From NCBI GenBank assembly GCA_900540905.1, contig UQHR01000010.1, forward strand, positions 1-58,014: DNA of 58,014 nucleotides. Direction: 5' to 3'. The position numbers and the translations under genes were made by a program. The number at the start of each line of letters is the position of its first letter. Position 1 is the stretch's first letter. Positions 51,309 to 58,014 of this stretch are shown in pieces. Below the pieces are notes generated by a model, which did no database searches, was not told where the DNA came from, and saw only the letters and a list, made by a program, of their open reading frames with translations. The stretch comes from an uncultured Collinsella sp. Lineage in GTDB: Bacteria; Actinomycetota; Coriobacteriia; Coriobacteriales; Coriobacteriaceae.

Positions 51309-52231
51309 TCGGCCGTCATCTTCCTTGCCAGTTGCTTGCCCACAATGCGGGCGATTACGTTAAACAGCAGCACGCAAATCATCAGCAGTGCAGCGGTGCC
51401 CCAGACGATCTGCTGGGCCTCGGGGCTGCCCTCGCCATAGATCTTGTAGATGTGCACGGCGAGCGACTCGCCGGGACGGAACACGTTCCAAGCGCAGGTG
51501 GGGCTCGACAGGTTAAAGCTCAAGAAGTTCAGGCGAACCGGCGAGCTCATACCCGAGGTAAAAAGCAGTGCTGCGGCCTCGCCAAACACGCGACCGGCCG
51601 AAAGCACGATGCCCGTCACGATGGCAGGCATGGCCTCGGGGATCAGGATGTGCAGCGTGGCCTCCCAGCGAGTGAGGCCCATGGCCAGGCACGCATCGCG
51701 CTGGGCCTGCGGCACGTCCTCGAGCGCCTGCTGGATCACGCGCACCAGGATGGGGATGTTGAACATGGTGAGCGCGACGGCGCCGGAGATGATGGAGTAC
51801 TTCCAGCCCAGCTGCACCGAGAACACCAGAAAACCGAACATGCCGACGACGATGGAAGGCAGCGAGGACAACGTCTCGATGGCGGTGGAGGCGATGTCGC
51901 GGATGGGTCCGTCCGGCGCGTACTCAACCAAAAAGACCGCGCCACCCAGGCTGATGGGCACCGAGATGATCAGGGTGATCAGCAGCAGATAGAACGAGTC
52001 GAACAGCTGGTAGAGTACGCCGCCCTGAGTTCCGTTGGCGCGCGACGGCTGCGTGAGAAAACCCGGCTGGAACAGCGTCGAGATGCCCTCGAACAGGATA
52101 TAGGCCACCATGGAGACGACGATGAGCATGACGATGGCGATGATTGCCGTCAGCACGCCCGTGGCGAAGCGGTCCTGCTTTTGGACACGCCCGAGCCTCG
52201 CCTCGTCGATGTGGATACGCGTGCTAGCCAC
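51305..52231 (-). CDS. pstA: Phosphate ABC transporter permease PstA
   Basis: The 308-residue permease has six or so membrane helices and the EAA-like loop DACLAMGLTRWEATLHILIPEA that docks to PstB. Conserved PstA features include SSLPSIVVGMFGFLVF. It overlaps pstC by eight bases. Confidence 0.95.
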
Positions 52232-53132
52232 GAGCCTTCGCCCCCTTGCGGCCGATAAGATGGATGATCAGGATGAAGATGAGGCTCATGCCCATCAGCA
52301 GCAGACCGAGCGCCCACAGAACGTCGTCCTGGGCCGAACCCTCGGCATAGACCGCCATGGACGTGGTGAGCGTGGTGGTGATGGTGGACGCCGGCGATAG
52401 CAGCGACGTCGGCATGGCCTCGATACCGCCGATGACCATGCGCACGGCGAGCGTCTCGCCAAAGGCGCGGGTCATGCCAAGGATGACCGCGGTCATGAGC
52501 GACGGCATGGCGGACTTGAGCACCACGTGCCAGATGGTCTGCCAGCGGGTGTAGCCCAGCGCGAGCGAGCCCTGACGGTAGCTCTCGGGCACGGCGCGCA
52601 GGCCATCGACCGAAAGCGTGGTCATGGTCGGCAGGATCATGACGGCCAGCACGATGGCGCCGGGCAAGATGCCCAGACCCGTGCTCACGTGGAAAACGTT
52701 CTTCATAAGTCCGACGACCACGTGAAAGCCAATCAGGCCAAAGACGACCGAGGGAATGCCGGTCAAAAGCTCAATAAGCGGTTGAAAGACCTTGGAGCCA
52801 AACTTAGGGCTAATCTCGACCGCGAAGATGGCAGAGCCGATGGCGATGGGCAGCGCGATGAGCGTGGAGAGCACCATGACCGCAAACGAGGTGACGATCA
52901 GGGGCAGGGCGCCGGTATAGGGCAGACCGTTTTCGGCTGTGTTGGCCAGGTCCCACTTGGTGCCGGTGAAGAACTCGACGACCGAAACGCCATCCTTAAC
53001 AAAAGCCGAGAGGCCCTTTTGGGCGACCATAAAGATGAGCGCGGCAACGACAAGCGTCACGAGCGCTACGCACGCGCCCGTGACGCCCAGGCCCACGTTC
53101 TCAAGGTCGCGCTTTGGCAGCTGTTTTGCCAT
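52224..53132 (-). CDS. pstC: Phosphate ABC transporter permease PstC
   Basis: The 302-residue permease has PstC features: LLTGIPSVVFGLIGFHVVV, ILPTMTTLSVDGLRAVPESYRQGSLALGYTRWQTIW (EAA loop) and GMTRAFGETLAVRMVIG. It forms the transmembrane channel with PstA. It lies 24 bases after pstS. Confidence 0.95.
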   Translation of the reverse strand: MAKQLPKRDLENVGLGVTGACVALVTLVVAALIFMVAQKGLSAFVKDGVSVVEFFTGTKWDLANTAENGLPYTGALPLIVTSFAVMVLSTLIALPIAIGSAIFAVEISPKFGSKVFQPLIELLTGIPSVVFGLIGFHVVVGLMKNVFHVSTGLGILPGAIVLAVMILPTMTTLSVDGLRAVPESYRQGSLALGYTRWQTIWHVVLKSAMPSLMTAVILGMTRAFGETLAVRMVIGGIEAMPTSLLSPASTITTTLTTSMAVYAEGSAQDDVLWALGLLLMGMSLIFILIIHLIGRKGAKARG

Positions 53133-53156
53133 TGCAAACCTTTCCGGGGCGATTAC

Positions 53157-54095
53157 TTATTTAGCGGAGACCTTGCCGCCGGCGTCCTTGACGACCTTCA
53201 TGGCAGAGACGGGGATAAAGCCCTGCTCCTCGACGAGCTTGCCCTGCACGTCGTCGGAAAGCATGAACTCCAGGAAGGCCTTGGTGGCGTCGTCGGCGTC
53301 CTTTGCGCAGTACATGTGCTCGGTAGCCCAGATCTTAAAGGAGTCGTCGGTGACGTTTGCACTCTTGGGCTCCACGCCCTCGACCTTAATGGCGTTGAAC
53401 TTGGAGTCATCGAAGTGCGAGAAATCGAGGTAGGAGATGGCGTTGTCAGTGCTGCCCATCTGAGTCTGGACGTCGCCGGACTTGTCGAGCTCGGCGTCGC
53501 CCTTAAAGTCGACGGTCTCGTCGCCAAAGACGGCGGCCTCGAAGGTGGCGCGGGTACCGGAGCCGGCCTTGCGGTTGAGCACGACGATGGTGGCGTCGTC
53601 GCCGCCGACCTCCTTCCAGTTGGTAATCTGACCGGAGAAGATGCCCTTGAGCTGCTCGAGGGACAGGTCGTCGACCTTGACGTTCTTGGAGACAACAGGA
53701 CCCATGCCCACGACAGCAACCTCGTGGTCGACGAGGTTCTTGACCTGGTCGGCCTCGAGCTTGGTCTCGGCGAAGACGTCGGAGTTACCGATGGTAACGG
53801 TGCCGGCGGCGACAGCGGTCAGGCCCTTGCCCGAACCGTTGCCCGAACCGGAAACGGAGACGTCCGGGTTGGCATCCATGAACTTCTCGGCAGCGGCCTC
53901 GACGAGAGCCTGGAACGAGGAGGCGCCGTCGTAGGTCACCTCGCCGGAGACGGACTCGGCAGCAGCAGCGCTACCCTTGTCGGCGGCGTCGGATGCGCCG
54001 GAGCCGCCGCAGCCAACGAGACCGAGACCGACGATGCTGGCAAAACCACCAGCGAGGCCGAGGAACTGACGACGAGAATAAGCCTGATCGAGCAT
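53157..54095 (-). CDS. pstS: Phosphate-binding lipoprotein PstS
   Basis: The 312-residue substrate-binding protein starts with a twin-arginine-like signal (YSRRQFLGLAGG) and a lipobox LVGC, so it is probably a membrane-anchored lipoprotein exported in folded form. The mature part has the PBP fold with phosphate loops DGASSFQAL, SGNGSGKGLTAVA and RKAGSGTRATFEA. AAAGGAAG precedes the ATG at 54095. It is first in the pstSCAB operon; phoU is not in the window. Confidence 0.95.
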   Translation of the reverse strand: MLDQAYSRRQFLGLAGGFASIVGLGLVGCGGSGASDAADKGSAAAAESVSGEVTYDGASSFQALVEAAAEKFMDANPDVSVSGSGNGSGKGLTAVAAGTVTIGNSDVFAETKLEADQVKNLVDHEVAVVGMGPVVSKNVKVDDLSLEQLKGIFSGQITNWKEVGGDDATIVVLNRKAGSGTRATFEAAVFGDETVDFKGDAELDKSGDVQTQMGSTDNAISYLDFSHFDDSKFNAIKVEGVEPKSANVTDDSFKIWATEHMYCAKDADDATKAFLEFMLSDDVQGKLVEEQGFIPVSAMKVVKDAGGKVSAK

Positions 54096-54235
54096 GATCT
54101 TCCTTTCGTACATGCGACTCGCGGGCACCCTGCCCGCTTTGCTGTTTGGAAAGATACGACCTCGATCGGGCAGCGCCCGCGCCAGCTGCGGTTTCTTACG
54201 GTCATTTGATAGACCCTTACCGCAAGCGCGACTCG

Positions 54236-54257
54236 GCTTTACAAACGAATAACAAAC
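54236..54257 (-). promoter_or_regulatory. Candidate PHO box upstream of pstS
   Basis: On the minus strand two direct repeats with an 11-base period, GTTTGTTATTC and GTTTGTAAAGC, resemble the PhoP-type binding site arrangement known in actinobacteria. It lies about 140 bases before the pstS start. Confidence 0.5.
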
Positions 54258-54299
54258 CCGCCGCCAAGCATGGCACGCTTTTTACACCAATAAAAACAA

Positions 54300-54367
54300 A
54301 GTTGCGGTGAAATAGTTCCTGTTTGGCCATCAAATGGCCCATTCTAGGAACTATTCCACCGCAACTT
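54300..54367. repeat. Dispersed palindrome family B, copy 2
   Basis: AGTTGCGGTGAAATAGTTCC and its inverse GGAACTATTCCACCGCAACT enclose about 28 bases. Compared with the copies at 13952 and 57703, the inner arm bases change on both sides, keeping the pairing. Confidence 0.75.
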
Positions 54368-54417
54368 ATAGAAGCCCGGAGCCGAAGCACCGGGCTCGTG
54401 TATCCAAGCAAAATGTT

Positions 54418-54519
54418 GGGGTTTCCCAGGTGCCCGAGATTGCCCCGAAAGAGGAGCGCCGCGTACTTTGGTACGCAAGCGACGGTTTGAGGGGCAAGGT
54501 CGGGTGCCTGGGGAAGCCC
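54418..54519. repeat. Structured dispersed repeat family C, copy 2
   Basis: Imperfect 28- to 29-base arms enclose GAAAGAGGAGCGCCGCGTAC, the GCGTAC-TTTG-GTACGC inner hairpin and AAGCGACGGTTTGA. It is homologous to 11035-11120. It touches the stop codon of the dipeptidase gene. Confidence 0.65.
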
Positions 54520-55955
54520 TACAGTTCAAGTTCGTTGAGACGGAGGATCGCCACGATATAAATCTTGAGCGCTTGCTTGAGTTGCTCTTCGTTGGCGCAC
54601 TCGTTGGGACCGTGCATCTGGCCGCCCCACGCGGGCAGCTCCAGGCCGGTCTCCTCGGGACCAAACGACACGGCGCGGGCAAAGTTGCGCGCGTACGTGC
54701 CGCCGCCCATGGCGAAGGGCTCGGCGTGCTTGCCCGTAAACTCGTTATAGGTGTCAATCAGCGCCTTCACGGCCGGATCGTCGGCGGACACCGAGAACGG
54801 CACCTTAGCACGGCCCAAGCGACACGTCACGCCAAAACGCCCGACGAGCGGCTCCAGCTGCTCGCAGATGGTGTCGGCGCTGGTGCTATCGGGGAAGCGC
54901 ACGTCAATAACCTGCTCAATATGGCCATCCGCCACGCGGATGACGCCGGGGTTGCACGTGAGCGGGCCAAACGCGGGGCTCGTCGCGTCGATACCCAGGC
55001 CGCGGCCATAGGCGTCCACATGCACAAAGGCCAGAAACTTGACAAACTCGTGCTCGGCAGGCGTCAGCAGGCGCTCGTCGCGCGCACCAAACGCGTCCTC
55101 GGCCTCGCGCAGGTACGTCACGATCAGGCCGACGGCGTTGATCGTCCCCTCGGGCATCGAGGCATGGCCACCGATACCGTGCGCGAAAATCTGCGCATGT
55201 CCGTTATCGAGCGCCGTGATCTCTAGGCGGTCGGCGTTCTCGAACGGCGCCGGCAGCTCATCGGCGGCAATCGCGAGCTCGCAGATAGACTGCGACGGAA
55301 TGGCGTTGCTCGCCTCGGCACCGCTCCAGGACACAATGCGCCCGCCGTCGATCTTGGAGCTCACAAACGTCGCCCCAAACTGGCCCTTCTCGGCATTGCA
55401 GACCGGGAACTCGGCATCGGGCGTAAACAGAAAGGCGGGGTCTGCGTGGTTCTCCAGATAATGGTGAACGTCGGACATGCCCACTTCCTCATCGCAGCCC
55501 AGCAGCGCGCGGAAGGTATAGCGCGGGGTGATGCCGTGCTTGAGCAGATAGGCGCCGGCGTAGAGCGACAGCACAGCCGGACCCTTGTCGTCGATCACGC
55601 CGCGACCGAGCAGCCAGCCCTCGCGGCGCTCCATCGCAAACGGATCGGTATTCCAACCGGGACCGGCGGGCACCACATCCACATGGCAGATGGTCGCGAG
55701 TTGCTTGTCGCCGCGGCCAGGGATATCGGCAATGCCCACATAGCCCTCGTCGTCGCTCGTCTGGTAGCCGAGCTTTTGCGCAATGCCGAGCGCGCAATCG
55801 AGCGCATCACGGACCGGGCGGCCAAACGGCGCGCCGGGCTCCGCATCGGCAGAAACTGCCACGGACGGATAGCTCACCAGCTGCTCGATATCGGCGACGA
55901 CATCCTCCCAGACCTCGTCGACATACTCGGTAACGCCCTGCTCCACCTGATTCAT
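54519..55955 (-). CDS. M20-family dipeptidase (PepV/Sapep-like)
   Basis: The 478-residue metallopeptidase has the PepV-like series: TICHVDVVPAGPGWNTDPF (His/Asp), LLGRGVIDDKGPAV (bridging Asp), LLGCDEEVGMSD (Glu pair) and FTPDAEFPVCNAEKGQ. The lid domain is longer than in ArgE/DapE types, as expected for PepV/Sapep dipeptidases. A C-terminal MGGGTYAR segment supplies the last metal ligand region. AAGGAGG precedes the ATG at 55955. It probably releases amino acids from dipeptides in the cytoplasm. Confidence 0.9.
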   Translation of the reverse strand: MNQVEQGVTEYVDEVWEDVVADIEQLVSYPSVAVSADAEPGAPFGRPVRDALDCALGIAQKLGYQTSDDEGYVGIADIPGRGDKQLATICHVDVVPAGPGWNTDPFAMERREGWLLGRGVIDDKGPAVLSLYAGAYLLKHGITPRYTFRALLGCDEEVGMSDVHHYLENHADPAFLFTPDAEFPVCNAEKGQFGATFVSSKIDGGRIVSWSGAEASNAIPSQSICELAIAADELPAPFENADRLEITALDNGHAQIFAHGIGGHASMPEGTINAVGLIVTYLREAEDAFGARDERLLTPAEHEFVKFLAFVHVDAYGRGLGIDATSPAFGPLTCNPGVIRVADGHIEQVIDVRFPDSTSADTICEQLEPLVGRFGVTCRLGRAKVPFSVSADDPAVKALIDTYNEFTGKHAEPFAMGGGTYARNFARAVSFGPEETGLELPAWGGQMHGPNECANEEQLKQALKIYIVAILRLNELEL

Positions 55956-56009
55956 GGACGACCTCCTTACCAATGAGCGGCGAGCGTGCCCGCCCCTCAC
56001 ATCACATAC

Positions 56010-56672
56010 TTATATAGCGAAAAGTTTAGCAAGCTCGGCCACCGAGTGCACCACCGCATCGGCACCCGCGGCCTCGTGCTCCCCCGGCGCCGCCGCGCCC
56101 GAATAGATGCCGATGCACGGCACACCCATCGCGTGCGCGCCCTCCACATCGTTAAAGCGGTCGCCGATCATCACGGCCTCGTCGGCCGTCGCACCGAGCG
56201 CCGCCAGCGCATCGCGGACCGAATCTGCCTTGGTCTCGCGCCCCTGCGGCGGATTCATGCCAACCACGGCTTCGAACTGGCAAAGCCCCAGCTCATGCAC
56301 CATATCGATGCACTTCGCCTCCATGCGCGACGTCGCCACGGCCATACGCTTGCCCTGGGCGGTCAACCCATCCAGCAGCTCGGGAATCCCATCGAACACG
56401 GGGTACTCCTCCGGCCCCAGCTCATCGAAAAAGGCACGGTACTCGTCGGCCACCACGAGCGATTCCTCGCGCGTAAAGCCGTAAAAGTCGTGGAAGCTCT
56501 TCCACAGGGGCGGCCCGATCATGCGGCGCAAGTCGCCCATCTGCGCCTCCGAAAACCCGCGCGCAGCCAGCGTCTTGCGCGTCGAGGTCATCACTGCCCG
56601 ACCCGTATCGGCCACCGTACCGTCAAAATCGAACAGCACAACCGGCCGCTCGCAAAGTTGCAATGCCGCCAT
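56010..56672 (-). CDS. HAD-IA hydrolase (phosphoglycolate phosphatase-like)
   Basis: The 220-residue protein has HAD motif I LFDFDGTVADTG, motif II VATSRMEAK, Lys in the RETKADSVRDAL region and motif IV VMIGDRFNDVEGA. The small helical cap and overall length fit the Gph/PpaX group. AAGGG precedes the ATG at 56672. It lies 54 bases upstream of the dipeptidase start in the opposite sense of coordinates (same strand) and may be its operon partner. Confidence 0.88.
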   Translation of the reverse strand: MAALQLCERPVVLFDFDGTVADTGRAVMTSTRKTLAARGFSEAQMGDLRRMIGPPLWKSFHDFYGFTREESLVVADEYRAFFDELGPEEYPVFDGIPELLDGLTAQGKRMAVATSRMEAKCIDMVHELGLCQFEAVVGMNPPQGRETKADSVRDALAALGATADEAVMIGDRFNDVEGAHAMGVPCIGIYSGAAAPGEHEAAGADAVVHSVAELAKLFAI

Positions 56673-56828
56673 CGGCACCCTTCTTCCCCAGTTGATGATT
56701 TCCACACCACCGCTTCAAACTGTTGACTATTCAACAATTGAACCTGGTAATGTAGAGCAACTCCACTATACTTGTCGCACTTTGCTTTCAGAAGGCGGCG
56801 CTGCCGCGCCCCAACGAAAGGTGCAATT

Positions 56829-57689
56829 ATGTCTTTTGCCATCATAACCGACTCCACGTCGGACATCTCCCCCGCCCGTGCCCAAGAGCTCGGCATTTAC
56901 GTGATTCCGCTGCATGTGATTATCGAGGGCGAGGACCTGCTCGACCAGGTGCAGATTACCGCCGAGGAATACGTCGCCCGCATGGCTGGCTCCGAGCAGC
57001 TGCCGCACACCTCGCAGCCGAGCGCCGGCGAGTTCAAGGCGCTGTTTGACCGCGTACGCGCCGATGGCCACGACAGCGCGATCTTTATCTCGCTGTGCAG
57101 CGAGTGGTCCGCCTGCTATTCCAACGCCAGCCTGACGGCCGAAACGCACGAGCTCGACGTGCGCTGCATCGACTCGCGCACCGGCTCGGGTGCCGAGGGC
57201 CTGCTGGTGGAGTACGCGCTGGCTATGCGCGAGGACGGCCGCAGCCTGGACGAGACCGAGGCGCAGATCCGCGCGGCCCTGCCCGACGCCCACCTGCTGC
57301 TGATTCCCCGCACGCTCGAGAACCTCGTTAAGAACGGCCGCGCGCCCAAGCTCGCCGGCCAGCTCACGCAGATGCTCAACATTCGCCTGGCCGTTTCGCC
57401 GGAGTGGAAATCGGGCGAGATCAAGGCCATCAAAAAGGGCCGCGGCGCCAAGCGCATCGTCGCCAACACCATGGCAGATTGCCTCGCGTTTTTGGACGAG
57501 CACCCGGGCTCAAGCGTGCGTGTGCTCACGACCGGCGCCGCCGAGGAGCAGGAGCTTGTCAACGAGGCACTCGCGGGCCAGGATTACGTAGACGCCGGCA
57601 CCGGCCCCATCGGCTGCACCATCGCGACCCACGTAGGCGTCGACGCCATCGCCATCAGCTACTGCCCGCGCTACCAGCCAACTCGCTAG
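56829..57689 (+). CDS. DegV family fatty-acid-binding protein (second copy)
   Basis: The 286-residue protein starts IITDSTSDISPARAQELG, with TSQPSAGEFKALFDRV, FISLCSEWSACYSNA (usual family has a serine/threonine-rich loop for the fatty acid head group), DSRTGSGAEGLLVEYA and IPRTLENLVKNGRAPK. It is only moderately similar to the copy at 4816-5670 and likely binds a different fatty acid. AAAGG precedes the ATG at 56829. It is divergent from the HAD gene. Confidence 0.9.
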   Translation: MSFAIITDSTSDISPARAQELGIYVIPLHVIIEGEDLLDQVQITAEEYVARMAGSEQLPHTSQPSAGEFKALFDRVRADGHDSAIFISLCSEWSACYSNASLTAETHELDVRCIDSRTGSGAEGLLVEYALAMREDGRSLDETEAQIRAALPDAHLLLIPRTLENLVKNGRAPKLAGQLTQMLNIRLAVSPEWKSGEIKAIKKGRGAKRIVANTMADCLAFLDEHPGSSVRVLTTGAAEEQELVNEALAGQDYVDAGTGPIGCTIATHVGVDAIAISYCPRYQPTR

Positions 57690-57702
57690 GGACGTCCACA
57701 TC

Positions 57703-57770
57703 AGTTGCGGTGAAATAGGGACTGTTTTTGGCTTATCAGCCGCAAATCAGTCCCTATTCCACCGCAACTT
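57703..57770. repeat. Dispersed palindrome family B, copy 3
   Basis: AGTTGCGGTGAAATAGGGAC and the inverse arm end in TTTTTT, directly after the DegV gene, so this copy can act as its terminator. Confidence 0.75.
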
Positions 57771-58014
57771 TTTTGCTGCGCCATCCGCATACAAGATATT
57801 GCTGGCAATCGGCGCGTTCCCAGCTGTACGGGGAGCTCTAATTGGCCCCCGACGATACCCAGTGGGAAAAAACGGCAAATATGAGTACTGTCACAATTTT
57901 AGTAACAGCAAAATTTCGCTGAAATTGCCCACTTCCACCGATTTTCAAGCTCCATAAAGTGAGTCCTAGGCCCTTTCGACACCACCTATATTGCGAATCA
58001 GCACCGCCGCCCAC
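57771..58014. other. Gene-free window end
   Basis: There is no credible ORF. CTGTCAC and GTAACAG (57888-57908 region) form a small inverted repeat inside AT-rich DNA; it may be the upstream control region of a gene beyond the window. Confidence 0.4.

Overview
The window looks like a chromosomal segment of a Coriobacteriia gut actinobacterium, most probably Collinsella or a close relative. This is inferred from the high GC of the core genes, the Coriobacteriia-type gene set and the many small palindromic intergenic repeats. No rRNA, tRNA, CRISPR array, transposase or integrase was recognised.

Layout. 0-14 kb is core metabolism and envelope: a PflA-like radical SAM protein, a WecA/TagO-type sugar-phosphate transferase, trpS, an alkyltransferase-domain protein, a MarR-DegV pair, a B3/B4-domain protein, ATP-type pckA, a flippase-like membrane protein broken by a one-base frameshift, a metallophosphoesterase and a K+/H+ antiporter. 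14.0-31.9 kb is a defence island. It starts with three copies of a promoter/short-RNA/terminator module, the last leading into a DUF3800 gene. A convergent minus-strand type 1 BREX operon follows, in transcription order: brxA, brxB, brxC, pglX (N-terminal part), a HEPN-domain gene, pglX (C-terminal part), pglZ, brxL, and two genes of unknown function. Beyond the BREX promoter lies a tiny antitoxin-like gene. 32-44 kb holds serC-serA, an uncharacterised nuclease-like protein, an M20 peptidase, a DUF1015-like protein, two tandem histidine phosphatases, a nitroreductase, a DUF308 membrane protein with a YaiI-type protein, a His-rich metal exporter and a DEDD exonuclease. 44-47.5 kb is a metal-resistance unit (ArsR/SmtB sensor, HMA metallochaperone, P1B ATPase) followed by a DtxR-type regulator. 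47.6-58 kb has a Cof-type HAD phosphatase, an ABC-F ATPase, the pstSCAB phosphate operon, a dipeptidase, a phosphoglycolate-phosphatase-like HAD and a second DegV protein.

The most interesting part is the BREX locus. (1) Ten consecutive G residues sit at the 5' end of brxA. The best ribosome-binding-site/start pair lies upstream of the tract and is one base out of frame with brxA, so G9 (or G12) would be ON and the G10 read here OFF for that start. This is the architecture of a slipped-strand phase switch on the first gene of the operon. (2) The methyltransferase PglX is encoded as two separate ORFs (827 + 322 codons, together about the length of a usual PglX), each with its own start, with an AT-rich HEPN putative RNase gene between them. 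(3) Two unrecognised genes with good ribosome binding sites form the tail of the operon. (4) The neighbouring DUF3800 gene has a Shine-Dalgarno sequence complementary to a conserved segment of the three RNA modules.

All functional assignments come from reading motifs and remembered family features. No database search was possible.
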